From NCBI GenBank assembly GCA_002336895.1, contig DDFC01000009.1, positions 14,035-78,034 on the forward strand: DNA of 64,000 nucleotides, in the 5' to 3' direction. Of the stretch, positions 52,101 through 60,681 are shown in pieces; position 1 is the first letter of the stretch, and each line of letters begins with the position of its first letter. The stretch is from Verrucomicrobiaceae bacterium UBA1938 (GTDB lineage Bacteria; Verrucomicrobiota; Verrucomicrobiia; Verrucomicrobiales; Verrucomicrobiaceae). Under the pieces are notes generated by a model, which was not told the DNA's origin, made no database searches, and was given only the letters and a program-made list of their open reading frames with translations. A program made the position numbers and the translations under genes.

Positions 52101-53538
52101 TGCGCTGTCCTTTGCCGGAGCCAGCACCAGCATCGCCACCATTCCCGCGATGAATCTGAACACCAACACCGTGACCATCACCACCTGGGTGAAGCGCAAC
52201 GGCACGCAGAACGCCAACGCGGGCATCATCTTCTGCCGCGCCGGCACCACGGCCAGCGGCTTGTTTTTCGGCAACGCCAACGAGCTGCGCTACAACTGGA
52301 ACAGCTACTCTCCCACCTACAATTTCAACTCCGGCCTCGTCATGGCGGACTCGCAGTGGACCTTTGTGGCCCTCGTCGTCACACCCACCCAGGCCACCAT
52401 CTACATGCAGCCTCTGGGCGGCAGCATGCAGACCGCCTCCAACACCACCACTCATGCCGTGGAGGCCTTTGACGGTGTGACCACCTTCGGGCAGGACACC
52501 AACAGCAGCACTCGCTGCTACAACGGCGCTCTGGATGAGGTGCGCATCTACAACACCGCGCTCAATGCCACGCAGATCGCCGCGCTGGCCGTGGCCACGC
52601 CCACCGTGGCTGCTGCCGCGGCTGCCACTCCTGCCACCGTCGTCGGCACCAGCACCACGCTCTCCGTGCTTGGAGCCAGCAATGTCTTCGCCGAAAGTGC
52701 GCTGACCTACAGCTGGAGCGCCACTGCTCTGCCCTCAGGAGCCAGCGCACCCGTATTCAGCGTCAATGGCACCCATACCGCCAGCAGCAGCACCGCCACC
52801 TTCAGCAAGGCAGGAAGCTACACCCTCACCGTCGGCATCGCAGATCCCGGCGGCAGTTCCACCCTCAGCAGCGTGCCTGTCACCGTCAGCCAGACACCCA
52901 CCGCCGTCACTGTCTCATCCGCAGCGCCCGTCATCGGCTCTCAGATCACGCAGCAGTTCACCGCCACGGCGTGGGATCAGTTTGGCACTGCTCTGACTGC
53001 TCAGCCCTCCTTTACCTGGGCGGTCGCCGGTTACGGCAGTGTGAACAGCAGTGGCCTCTACACCACTCCCTACACCTCCGGCACTGGCAGTGTCACCGCC
53101 AGCAGCGGAGCGCTCAGCAGCACTGACAGCAGCGTCACCGCCAGCACGCCGTGGAAGAGCTGGCTCACCTCCGCCTTCAGTCCCGCGCAGGCTGCGGATC
53201 CTGCCATCAGCGGCCCGCTGGCCACGCCCGCACACGACGGCATCTGCAATCTGCTGAAATACGCCCTCAATGCCAGCCCTGCTGCCGCTACACCGGGCCT
53301 GCTGCCCGCCATTGGCAGCAGCGGTGGCGATCTCACCTTTACCTACCGGCAAAACATCTCGGCCACCGACCTGACCTACACCATCGAGCAGAGCAGCGAT
53401 TTGCTCAACTGGACCGCCGCCAGTCCCACCAGCACCATCACGCTCTCCGACGACGGCCAGACACGCGTCCAGCAGGCCACCCTGCCCCGTGGCAGCCTGC
53501 CCAAGCTCATGTTGCGCCTGCGCGTGGCCACGCCGTAG
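49138..53538 (+). CDS. Giant secreted protein: kelch / PKD / LamG / cadherin-like / C-terminal module
   Basis: About 1466 residues with a signal peptide (KHSFLLAGLWLGVLLQAGGV). Order of parts: kelch-type repeats like those of galactose oxidase-type propellers (MLLLTDGSVMVQ, LQVLRDGRVFVAGGEYG, SELLGDGRVLVAP, LKLPDGSILCADGSS, up to about residue 390), a PKD/Ig pair, a beta-sandwich domain like DUF1349, a cadherin-like VNVLANDAGP segment, a LamG-type domain (TFVALVVTPTQATIYM), a second copy of the PKD/Ig pair, and a C-terminal region similar to that of the protein at 42732. It is probably a surface carbohydrate-binding or adhesin protein. An ATG at 49153 is an alternative start. Confidence 0.75.
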   Translation: MLNYAMQRQASRSFTARPSCGLWLKHSFLLAGLWLGVLLQAGGVQAGTWTKITNSPPSSPGVMLLLTDGSVMVQAGSGNGWFRLKPDIHGSYVSGTWTTLASMHDTRLYNSLQVLRDGRVFVAGGEYGTGSRTAEVFNPITNTWTLAPSSGQNFVDSVSELLGDGRVLVAPVGPSVSNGTVIYDPATNTWSAGPTTLHGQDEVPWLKLPDGSILCADGSSQSERYIPALNQWVADANTPNVMYSGGETGSGHMLANGTAFFRGYTHTAIYTPSGSSSPGSWVAGPDVPGGNNCGDSPGAVMTNGNVLFMAGPGYLVGPTSFYEYNTTAGTISQVDGPTGTTFNTVPYAMKMLSLPDGAVLVNTGSTLYEYVSGAGTTVTAFQPTISSIQHNSDGTYLLTGTNLNGFTEGASYGDDFQMATNYPIVRLTGTTGNVYFARSFNWSSTAVQTGATSQTTQFTLPLGLPADTYTVVVIASGIVSASTTLTTPYTAGDAAPTVATVAAATPGTVTGSTTTLSVLGADSDGGGEANLTYTWTITAAPSGVTTPNFSVNGTNAAKSTAVTFGHAGSYTFAVTITDTSGLSATSSVTVTVSQTLTGVTVAPSLLNLTSGQTQQLVATAQDQFGVNLTSQPGFTWAVVSGGGSVSTSGVYTTPASGTLASVSATTSGVSSSATVNVVSSPWVSADVGTVAIAGSGYDSSGTFTIHGEGSNISGTADQFHYIYRGLGGDGTIIARVASQQNTSSSAKAGIMIRESTDTGAAHAMMVATPAGTTVFGYRSATAGSTTTSTSSGHAVPVWLKLVRHGSTITGYYSTNGTAWTQQSSATVTLAGSTALVGLAVTSTNTSTLSTATFDNLSLMVAANDFINVNPGVTGSVNVLANDAGPAGTTLAVSSFSQGTRGSVSNLGGGVLQYTPQAGQVGIDSFTYTLSDGIGDTTTATVNVVINGLQAAYKFDEGTGTTSADTTGDAYTCTLSGATWSATGLQGTGALSFAGASTSIATIPAMNLNTNTVTITTWVKRNGTQNANAGIIFCRAGTTASGLFFGNANELRYNWNSYSPTYNFNSGLVMADSQWTFVALVVTPTQATIYMQPLGGSMQTASNTTTHAVEAFDGVTTFGQDTNSSTRCYNGALDEVRIYNTALNATQIAALAVATPTVAAAAAATPATVVGTSTTLSVLGASNVFAESALTYSWSATALPSGASAPVFSVNGTHTASSSTATFSKAGSYTLTVGIADPGGSSTLSSVPVTVSQTPTAVTVSSAAPVIGSQITQQFTATAWDQFGTALTAQPSFTWAVAGYGSVNSSGLYTTPYTSGTGSVTASSGALSSTDSSVTASTPWKSWLTSAFSPAQAADPAISGPLATPAHDGICNLLKYALNASPAAATPGLLPAIGSSGGDLTFTYRQNISATDLTYTIEQSSDLLNWTAASPTSTITLSDDGQTRVQQATLPRGSLPKLMLRLRVATP

Positions 53539-53570
53539 CCTGAGTCAACCGATGGGCGCTGAGGTGCCTT

Positions 53571-54665
53571 TCACCGAAACAGCTTTGGCGCGAAGTCGGT
53601 GAGATATTGACGCCACACAGGCCAGGAGTGATCGCCTGCAGTCTCGTGCCATTCGTGGGTGATGCCGCTGGACTTGAGCTTGTCGATGAGCTGGTGGTTG
53701 CGCTCCAGCAGGAAGTCTTTTTCGCCGCAGGCGATCCAGAGGAGCTTCAGCCTGGTGTTGGTGCCGGTGGCGTCGTCCAGCGCGGGCTTGATTTCGTTTT
53801 CGTCCACCGCGCCGCTGAAGGAGCCGACCCAGGCGAAGCGGTCGAGATTCGTCAGGCCGATGCTGAGGGACTGCCAGCCGCCCATGCTCAGGCCGGTGAT
53901 GGCGCGCTGGGCGCGGTCAGGCGAGACACGATAGCGGCTTTCCACGAGCGGGATGGCATCGGTGAAGAGTTCGTCTTTGAAAGCCGCCAGCGAAAGGGCG
54001 CGGCGGTCGGCCATGTCTCTTGGCACCTGGCCCAGCGGGTGGCCGTCGATCATGAGGATGATCATGGGCTGTGCCTTGCCTGCGGCGATGAGGTTGTCGA
54101 GAATCCAGTGCGCCTTGCCATGCTGCACCCAGGTTTCGTGGCGGTCGCCGGAGCCGTGCTGCAGCACGAGCAGCGGGTAGTCTTTCTGTGTGCCGGACTC
54201 GTAGCCAGGCGGGGTGTACACCCAGGCGCTGCGCTGCTTTTTCAGCGCCTTGGAGAGATAGGTGTGCTGGTGCACGGCGCCGTGGGGCACATCCTGAAAA
54301 TCCCACGGCGCGGGAGGTGTGGCGGGAATGTGCAGGATGCTGGAGGTGGGGCTGCGCTGGGGTTTTTGCGCGGTGTTGGCGGGGTCGATCATGCTGAGGT
54401 CGTCCACCACCAGGCTGTACTCCCACACGCCGGCGGGCACGCCGGGCAGCGTCAGTGTCCACAAGCCATCTTCGCCCTTGGTCATGGCCACGGTCTGGCG
54501 GTCCCACTGGCCGCGCACGGCCACGGTCTGGGCCTTCGGCGCGCGCAGGCGGAAGGTCACGCTGTGATCCTCCGCGATTTCGGGAGAGATGATGGGACCG
54601 CTTTTTTGTGCCAGGGCGGCACAGGTGCTGGCAAGGACAAACGCAAGGCTGAGGAGGTGCTTCAT
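53571..54665 (-). CDS. Secreted esterase with N-terminal E-set (CBM48-like) domain
   Basis: 364 residues. A signal peptide (residues 1-19) is followed by an E-set domain like those in enzymes that act on branched glycans (SVTFRLRAPKAQTVAVRGQW). The alpha/beta-hydrolase domain of the esterase D type has the nucleophile Ser260 in ITGLSMGGWQSL, a likely acid in GEKDF and a His in AGDHSWPVW. Feruloyl or acetylxylan esterases have this layout, so release of acyl groups from plant or algal polysaccharide is likely. It is convergent with the giant protein at 49138. Confidence 0.85.
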   Translation of the reverse strand: MKHLLSLAFVLASTCAALAQKSGPIISPEIAEDHSVTFRLRAPKAQTVAVRGQWDRQTVAMTKGEDGLWTLTLPGVPAGVWEYSLVVDDLSMIDPANTAQKPQRSPTSSILHIPATPPAPWDFQDVPHGAVHQHTYLSKALKKQRSAWVYTPPGYESGTQKDYPLLVLQHGSGDRHETWVQHGKAHWILDNLIAAGKAQPMIILMIDGHPLGQVPRDMADRRALSLAAFKDELFTDAIPLVESRYRVSPDRAQRAITGLSMGGWQSLSIGLTNLDRFAWVGSFSGAVDENEIKPALDDATGTNTRLKLLWIACGEKDFLLERNHQLIDKLKSSGITHEWHETAGDHSWPVWRQYLTDFAPKLFR

Positions 54666-54791
54666 GGCGGCGCCAATGCTGGCATGAAGCCCGGCGGATG
54701 GGAAGACGGAATGCAGGGGGCAGCGTGGCGGTTTATTTTTGAATAGGGGTGCAAAGAGGGGCGTCCAATCTGGCAACAACCCACTGCGGTT

Positions 54792-55103
54792 ATGAAAACA
54801 AAACTCCTCCTCCTCGTGGCGGCTGTCGTTGCCGCCACCTCCCTGAGCTCCTGCTACGTGCCGGGCTACTATGGCTACGGCTACAACAACTACTACCGTC
54901 CATGGGGCTACGGCATCTACAACAACTACTATGGCCGCCCTGGCTACGCCTATGGGGGCTATCGTGGGCCGTATTATGGTCGCTCCGGCTTTAGCGGTTA
55001 CCACCCTGGATTCGGCGGCTATCATGGTGGCTTTGCCCATACGGGTGGCGGCTTCCACGGCGGTGGTTTCCACGGTGGTGGTTTCCATGGCGGGCACCAC
55101 TAA
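54792..55103 (+). CDS. Small Gly/Tyr/His-rich lipoprotein
   Basis: 103 residues. A signal peptide ends in a lipobox at Cys21 (AATSLSSC). The mature part is dominated by Tyr/Gly/Pro/Asn and ends in GGGFHGGG repeats and GHH. It resembles the protein at 60734 in leader and composition. The His-rich tail could bind metal. No family is recognised. Confidence 0.6.
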   Translation: MKTKLLLLVAAVVAATSLSSCYVPGYYGYGYNNYYRPWGYGIYNNYYGRPGYAYGGYRGPYYGRSGFSGYHPGFGGYHGGFAHTGGGFHGGGFHGGGFHGGHH

Positions 55104-55125
55104 AACGGCGTGTGCCTGAAGCGGC

Positions 55126-56598
55126 TCACGTCCCGCAGTAGGTCTGGTACTCACCAGGACCCAGGCCTGAGGGCGTGGTGTACTCGGCGGGCATATCACG
55201 ACGGTAATCATAGGGCTGCGCCAGCACCTCCAGCAGGCGCTGCATCAAACTGAGGTCATCGCGCTCTGCGGCTGCGGCCAGTGCCTCCTCCACCTTGTGA
55301 TTGCGCGGAATGACCACCGGATTGTGCGCCTGCATTCGCTGCCGTGCCTCATCTGCGGACTGCGGCTGGCGGCTGAGTCTCTCCTGCCACTGCGCGTGCC
55401 ATGAGGCATACGCGGCATCTTCCGGCGGCGCTGGGTTTTCTCCTGCGCTCAGGCTGCGGAAGGTGTTGGTAAAATCCGCCTTCTGCTCCCGCATCCACGT
55501 CAGCAGACCCTCGATGAGCGTGCGGTCCTCCGCTTCCTCGGTGAAGAGGCCCAGCTTGGCCCGCATGCCAGCCATCCAGTGCTGCTCAAAGTGCGTACGG
55601 AAGGCCGGGATCTCCGCGTTGGCCACCTCCACGGCCTGCTTTTCATCCGCATGCAGCAGCGGCAGCAGGGCCTCCGCCAGCCGCGCCAGATTCCACTGCG
55701 CGATCTGAGGCTGGCTCCCATACGCGTAGCGTCCGTGGCGGTCGATGCTGCTGAACACCGTGGCGGGATCAAAGGCATCCATGAAAGCGCAGGGGCCATA
55801 GTCGATCGTCTCGCCGCTCAGCGCCATGTTGTCCGTGTTCATCACGCCGTGGATGAAGCCCACGCACATCCATTGTGCGATCAGCCGCGCCTGCCGCTGC
55901 ATGGCCGCACGCAGCAGCGTGATGCCGGGCTCCGCCGCTCCGGCGTGCTCCGGGTAGTGCCGCTGCAGCGTGTACTCCGCCAGTGCATGCAGTGCCTCGC
56001 GGTTCTGATGCGCCGCCGCCCACTCAAAGGTGCCCACGCGGATGTGGCTGGCGGCGATGCGTGTGAGCACCGCGCCCGGCTGCACCTCCTGGCGCCACAC
56101 TTTCTCCCCCGTGGCTGCCACGGCGAGGCTGCGCGTGGTGGGGATGCCCAGTGCATGCATGGCCTCGCTGATGATGTATTCGCGCAGCATCGGCCCCAGC
56201 GCCGCGCGGCCGTCTCCTCGCCGTGAGAAGGGCGTGGGCCCGGAGCCTTTGAGCTGCACGTCATAGCGCTCGCCTTTGGGCGTCACCTGTTCTCCCAGCA
56301 GGATGGCGCGGCCATCTCCCAGCCCGGTGAAGTTTCCATACTGATGCCCCGCATAGGCCTGCGCCAGCGGCGCTGCGCCCTCCGGCAGTTCATTCCCTGC
56401 AAACACCGCCACACGCTGCACCAGCGCCTCAGCATTCAGCCCCAGTGTCTGCGCCAGCGTGTGATTAAACACCACCATGCGCGGCTCCTTCACGGGCGTG
56501 GGCTCCAGGTGCTCATAAAACAGAGCGGGCAGGCGGGCGTAGGTGTGCTCCAGATTCCAGCCGCATGGGCTGGGGGTGGCGGGTGTGGACTCAGGCAT
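55126..56598 (-). CDS. selO: SelO (YdiU/UPF0061) protein adenylyltransferase
   Basis: 490 residues of the SelO pseudokinase family, which transfers AMP to Ser/Thr/Tyr in target proteins. The family segments GHQYGNFTGLGDGRAILLGE, LKGSGPTPFSRRGDGRAALG, GVMNTDNMALSGETIDYGP and FSSIDRHGRYAYGSQPQIA are intact. The C-terminus ends YCGT, so the terminal Cys is kept, but in the FSSIDRHGRY region the Cys that forms a disulfide with it in E. coli is missing. Length is typical. Confidence 0.92.
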   Translation of the reverse strand: MPESTPATPSPCGWNLEHTYARLPALFYEHLEPTPVKEPRMVVFNHTLAQTLGLNAEALVQRVAVFAGNELPEGAAPLAQAYAGHQYGNFTGLGDGRAILLGEQVTPKGERYDVQLKGSGPTPFSRRGDGRAALGPMLREYIISEAMHALGIPTTRSLAVAATGEKVWRQEVQPGAVLTRIAASHIRVGTFEWAAAHQNREALHALAEYTLQRHYPEHAGAAEPGITLLRAAMQRQARLIAQWMCVGFIHGVMNTDNMALSGETIDYGPCAFMDAFDPATVFSSIDRHGRYAYGSQPQIAQWNLARLAEALLPLLHADEKQAVEVANAEIPAFRTHFEQHWMAGMRAKLGLFTEEAEDRTLIEGLLTWMREQKADFTNTFRSLSAGENPAPPEDAAYASWHAQWQERLSRQPQSADEARQRMQAHNPVVIPRNHKVEEALAAAAERDDLSLMQRLLEVLAQPYDYRRDMPAEYTTPSGLGPGEYQTYCGT

Positions 56599-56737
56599 GA
56601 ATGGGATACGCCTTCATTCGCCAGCTTGGGCGGCAAGTCCACTGCTCACGCGGCTGGAAAAAGCCGGCACTGCATCCCTTCCACATCCCGCATGCAAACC
56701 CGCCATTCCTGCTCCAAAAGAAGCAGCTGACTGCTCC

Positions 56738-57343
56738 ATGACCCCGACTCCACCCAAACCTCACCTCGCCAGCCCGAATGGCGGTCTTCCCTCTTCCGTA
56801 CTCTGGGCGCAGCTCATACTGAAGGACCGCCTGCAGCCCGGAGACGTGGTGGTGGATGCCACGATGGGCAATGGACACGACACCCTGTTTTTAAGCCAAT
56901 GCGTCAGCCCCGGCGGCCATGTGTATGCCTTTGATGTCCAGGCCACCGCGCTGGTGGAGACCGCCAAGCGCGTGCCTGCGGACATGACGACCCTCATCCA
57001 CTCCGGCCATGAAACCATGCGCGAGCACCTGCCTGCGGAAGTGCATGGAAAGATCAGCGCTGTGATGTTCAATCTCGGCTACCTCCCCGGCACGGACAAG
57101 ACGCTCATCACCCGCACGGAGACCACCATGACCGCCGTGCAGGCAGCGCTGGATCTCCTGCGGCCAGGAGGCCTGCTCACCATCGCCGTGTATCCGGGCC
57201 ATGAAGGCGGAGCCGAGGAGGGGCGCAGCATCGCCGTCTGGACCGCCGCACTGGAGTCCCGCCGCTACGAGGTGCAGCACCTGCGCCCCATCAACCGCGC
57301 CGCCTCCCCGCCGGAGCTCTGGGTGGTGTGGAAGCGCGGATAG
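56738..57343 (+). CDS. MnmM-like SAM-dependent methyltransferase
   Basis: 201 residues. The SAM-binding motif VVDATMGNGHDTLFLSQ and the NLGYLPGTDKTLITR segment match the YtqB/MnmM family (PF06962), which methylates the wobble uridine in certain tRNAs. The motif NLGYLPG is a hallmark. It is divergent from selO and followed after 80 bases by the sugar-isomerase-like gene. Confidence 0.75.
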   Translation: MTPTPPKPHLASPNGGLPSSVLWAQLILKDRLQPGDVVVDATMGNGHDTLFLSQCVSPGGHVYAFDVQATALVETAKRVPADMTTLIHSGHETMREHLPAEVHGKISAVMFNLGYLPGTDKTLITRTETTMTAVQAALDLLRPGGLLTIAVYPGHEGGAEEGRSIAVWTAALESRRYEVQHLRPINRAASPPELWVVWKRG

Positions 57344-57423
57344 GCCCTGCGGGTGACAACCGGGCTTGCGCACACGTCGGGTACGAGCCCCATTGTTTCG
57401 AGTCCTCCAACCCCTCACTCTCC

Positions 57424-58332
57424 ATGTCCACACGCCGCCACTTTCTTCACACAGCACTTGGGTTCGCCGCCCTGCCTCATCTCACACAGGCGGCGGCACC
57501 AGCTAGCATCGGTCTCGGGTTCAGCCTGTATGGCATGAAGACGCTGAGCTTGGGTGAGGCGCTCAAAACCTGTGCGGAGATTGGTTACGCCAATGTGGAG
57601 CTGGCTCTGAATGCAGGCTTTCCCACCGAGCCGAAGGTCTTCACCGCCGAGGCGCGCAAGGAGGCGGTGCGGCAGCTGGCAGCGCTGAAGCTCGACCTGC
57701 CCTGCCTTATGGTGAACATCAGCCTGACCGTGGATGACAAAACGCATGCACAGGCCCTGCAAACCATCCGTGATGCCGCACAGGTGGCGCGTGACATGAA
57801 CGCTGCGCAGCCGCCCATCATCGAGACCGTGTGCGGTGGCAAACCGGCCACCTGGGAGCAGCAGAAGGCGGGCATGGTGGAGAAACTGCACGCCTGGGCC
57901 GAGACGGCGGAAAAGGAGAAGACCACCGTCGCCATCAAGGCCCATGTGGGCAGCGCAGTGAACTCCCCCGAGCGCCTGCTCTGGCTGCTGGATCAGGTGA
58001 AGTCTCCCGCCATCCAGGTGACCTATGATTACAGCCACTTTGAGCTGCAGGGCATCGACATGGAGGAAAGCATGAAGCTGCTTCTGCCACGCACCAAATT
58101 CATCCATGTGAAAGATGCTGCCGGCGATGCCGCCAAGTTCCAGTTTCTCCTGCCCGGTGAAGGACGCACCGATTACGTGAAGTACTTCACCCTGCTCAAG
58201 CAGCACGGCTACCATGGCCCTGCAGTGGTGGAGGTCAGCGGCCAGATCTTCAGCAAGCCCGGCTATGATCCCGTGGCTGCGGCGAGGAAGAGCTACACCG
58301 CCCTGGCCGGTGCGCTGGCGAAAGTTGGCTGA
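57424..58332 (+). CDS. Tat-exported sugar phosphate isomerase/epimerase-like protein
   Basis: 302 residues. It begins with a Tat-like leader (STRRHFLHTALGFAALPHL) and continues as a TIM barrel of the AP endonuclease 2 type (CAEIGYANVELALNAG, VTYDYSHFELQGIDMEES, KFIHVKDAAGD). This domain is usual in sugar isomerases or epimerases, and exported copies are abundant in Verrucomicrobiota. The substrate is unknown. A NIPSNAP gene follows after 44 bases. Confidence 0.8.
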   Translation: MSTRRHFLHTALGFAALPHLTQAAAPASIGLGFSLYGMKTLSLGEALKTCAEIGYANVELALNAGFPTEPKVFTAEARKEAVRQLAALKLDLPCLMVNISLTVDDKTHAQALQTIRDAAQVARDMNAAQPPIIETVCGGKPATWEQQKAGMVEKLHAWAETAEKEKTTVAIKAHVGSAVNSPERLLWLLDQVKSPAIQVTYDYSHFELQGIDMEESMKLLLPRTKFIHVKDAAGDAAKFQFLLPGEGRTDYVKYFTLLKQHGYHGPAVVEVSGQIFSKPGYDPVAAARKSYTALAGALAKVG

Positions 58333-58376
58333 TCTTGTTTTCGTCTTTCTGATTCTTTAACACCATCCCTTTTCCC

Positions 58377-59159
58377 ATGACTCGCAGCTCCTTTCTCAAA
58401 TCCACCGTGGCCGCCACCGGGCTGGTCGGTGCTGTGCAAAACCTGTCCGCCGCTGACGCACCTGCCGGTGTGCGAGAGTACTTTGAAATCCGCAAATACA
58501 CGCTCAAAAGCCCGGAAAAGCAGGCGGTGCTGGAGGCTTATCTGAAGGACGCGGCCATTCCCGCACTAAACCGTCTTGGCGTGAAGAATGTGGGCGTGTT
58601 TCTGCCGGAGAAGCAGGAGGGGGCGCCGCTGGTGTATGTGGTGCTGCGCTACAGCACCCTGGATCAGCTGGCGAAAACCGCCGGGCTTCTCTCCGACACC
58701 GCGCTGCAGCAGCAGGGCGCGGCCCATCTCGATGCCCCTGCCACGGATGTCGTTTTTGACCGTGTGGAGAGCTGGCTGACGCAGGGCATCTCCGGCATGC
58801 CAGCGATGGAGGTGCCAGCCAAAGGCGGCCAGGTGTACCAGCTGCGCATTTACGAAAGCCCCACGGAGAAGACCGCGAAAAAGAAGATCGAGATGTTCAA
58901 CATCGGCGAGCTGGAAATCTTCAAGCGCAGCGGCCTGAACGCCGTCTTCTTTGGCGAGACCCTCATCGGTCCGCTCATGCCCAACCTGACCTACATGCTG
59001 AGCTTCAGCGATGCCGCTGCCAAGGACAAAGCCTGGGGCACCTTCCGGGTGGACCCGGACTGGACCAAGCTGAAAACTACGCCTGGATTTACGGACAAGG
59101 AGATTGTCTCACGCATCACCAACATCGTGCTGGTGCCTGCGCCGTATTCTCAGATCTAG
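58377..59159 (+). CDS. NIPSNAP-family exported protein
   Basis: 260 residues. It carries a leader (TRSSFLKSTVAATGLVGAV) and two NIPSNAP-type ferredoxin-like domains: YFEIRKYTLKSPEKQAVLE in the first and VYQLRIYESPTEKTAKKK in the second. NIPSNAP proteins in these bacteria occur in exported form next to sugar-processing genes, and their role is not known. It shares a likely operon with the isomerase-like gene. Confidence 0.85.
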   Translation: MTRSSFLKSTVAATGLVGAVQNLSAADAPAGVREYFEIRKYTLKSPEKQAVLEAYLKDAAIPALNRLGVKNVGVFLPEKQEGAPLVYVVLRYSTLDQLAKTAGLLSDTALQQQGAAHLDAPATDVVFDRVESWLTQGISGMPAMEVPAKGGQVYQLRIYESPTEKTAKKKIEMFNIGELEIFKRSGLNAVFFGETLIGPLMPNLTYMLSFSDAAAKDKAWGTFRVDPDWTKLKTTPGFTDKEIVSRITNIVLVPAPYSQI

Positions 59160-59162
59160 CAG

Positions 59163-59194
59163 GAAAAAGCAGGAGCCGGGGCTTTCCCGGCTCC
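59163..59194 (-). terminator. Terminator of the thioredoxin gene
   Basis: GGAGCCGGG (59172-59180) pairs with CCCGGCTCC (59186-59194). On the minus strand the hairpin is followed by a T-run (complement of AAAAA at 59164-59168). It serves the thioredoxin gene and may also stop the convergent NIPSNAP transcript. Confidence 0.7.
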
Positions 59195-59214
59195 GAAGGT
59201 CTGAGCGCAGCGTC

Positions 59215-59637
59215 TTACTTCTTCACCTTGGACAGTACGCTGGAGAGCGTCTTGGCAAAAGCTTCGGGTGAATTGGCTCCGACCTGCTTGTCGATCTCCT
59301 TGCCAGAGGAGTCCAGGAACTCGATGTGTGGGATGCCTTGGACGCTGAACTTGGTGGCGATCTCCTCGTTTTGCGGATCATCCACATCGAGGTAGGCCCA
59401 GACGAACTTGTCGTGAAATGCCTTCACTTCGGCGCTGGGATACACTTCGTTTTTCATCATCTGGCAGGGCGGGCACCAGGCGGCGGAAAAGACCATGATG
59501 ATGGGCTTGCCAGATTTTTGAGCTGCGCTCACGGCTTTGTTGCCGTTGTCTTTAAATGCAGGACTGCCTTTGGGGAAGTCACCGGCAAACACGAGCCCGG
59601 TGGCTGCGGCCAGAAAGAGAAGGATGGCTTTTTTCAT
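59215..59637 (-). CDS. Exported thioredoxin-family protein
   Basis: 140 residues. A signal peptide (KKAILLFLAAATGLVFAG) leads to a thioredoxin fold with the active site WCPPC in FSAAWCPPCQMM and the cis-Pro in VQGIPHIEFLD. It probably reduces or isomerises disulfides in the periplasm. A second ATG upstream at 59673 is less likely. Function is otherwise general. Confidence 0.85.
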   Translation of the reverse strand: MKKAILLFLAAATGLVFAGDFPKGSPAFKDNGNKAVSAAQKSGKPIIMVFSAAWCPPCQMMKNEVYPSAEVKAFHDKFVWAYLDVDDPQNEEIATKFSVQGIPHIEFLDSSGKEIDKQVGANSPEAFAKTLSSVLSKVKK

Positions 59638-59806
59638 GGGTTGAGGGGGGGGATAAGAAGGGTAACGCCTCATATGATGCTCCGGGGGCGGGTTTTATTT
59701 CAGGATTTTTGGCAGTTGCGCTCAAATGCCATGCCGGACGGCTTCTGTGGCGCGTGACGGTTCTTGACTTGCCATCCGCCTCCCTGCCGTGACATGCATG
59801 ACCTAT

Positions 59807-60679
59807 ATGCCTCCTAGCGAGTCCCCGCAGCTAACCCTCTTTGCTGTACCGAAACCCTTCGAAGGGCACATCGGCTGCATCCAGCGCAATGCCGTGCGCA
59901 GCTGGCACCAGCTGGGTGCGCAGGTGCAGATCCTGCTCTTTGGCGACGAGCCCGGAACGCGTGAGATGGCCCAGGAGGTCGGGGGACAGCACATCCCGCA
60001 CATCAGGTGCAATGAGCACGGCACCCCGCTGCTGGACGGTGTTTTTGCCGATGCCCACCATCTGAGCGCCGCCCCCTGCCTGATCTACGTGAATGCAGAC
60101 ATCATTTTGCTCGATGATCTCTGGATCACGCTGGAAATCGTGCGGCAGTCTGGGCATCCGCGGTTTCTCATCTGTGGAAAACGCACGGATCTGGATGTGA
60201 CGGAGGCCATTCCGATGGAGAACACCGGATGGCAGCAGCAGCTGAGGCAGGATGCTTCTCAGCGTGGCGTACTGGCCTACCGGGGGTGCAAGGACTACTT
60301 TCTCTTTTCCCGATCAGTTTATGAGACCATCCCCGCCTTTGCCGTGGGCCGTGGCAACTGGGACAACTGGATGCTGCACGATGCCAAGCTGCGGAAGATC
60401 CCTGTCATTGACGGCACCGGTTCTCTCACCGCCATCCATCAGAACCACGGTTATGGGCACACCCAGGGCTCACGCAAAATGGCATACGTCACTGGAGCGG
60501 AAGCCATGGAAAACGAGAGGCTGGGCGGGGGAAAGCACATCGTTTCCGGCAGCACGCCCACCCACACGATCCGTGGCAGGCAGATCAGGCGCCTTTCCAG
60601 GCTTGGGAGCCGCTGGCTTTACTGGCGCGAGCTACCGCAGCTGCTCAAGCTGCTGAAAAGCTTTCGCGCCATCCACTAG
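59807..60679 (+). CDS. GT-A-type glycosyltransferase-like protein
   Basis: 290 residues. It has a nucleotide-sugar-binding fold with an acidic YVNADIILLDD stretch that serves as the DxD-like motif, an IQRNAVRSWHQLG start, and AVGRGNWDNWMLHDA near the acceptor site. It is cytoplasmic. The C-terminal 45 residues are basic (RGRQIRRLSRLGSRWL). It probably transfers a sugar in surface-polysaccharide synthesis. An upstream start at 59789 is possible. It is convergent with the Gly/Ser-rich lipoprotein gene. Confidence 0.7.
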   Translation: MPPSESPQLTLFAVPKPFEGHIGCIQRNAVRSWHQLGAQVQILLFGDEPGTREMAQEVGGQHIPHIRCNEHGTPLLDGVFADAHHLSAAPCLIYVNADIILLDDLWITLEIVRQSGHPRFLICGKRTDLDVTEAIPMENTGWQQQLRQDASQRGVLAYRGCKDYFLFSRSVYETIPAFAVGRGNWDNWMLHDAKLRKIPVIDGTGSLTAIHQNHGYGHTQGSRKMAYVTGAEAMENERLGGGKHIVSGSTPTHTIRGRQIRRLSRLGSRWLYWRELPQLLKLLKSFRAIH

Positions 60680-60681
60680 CC

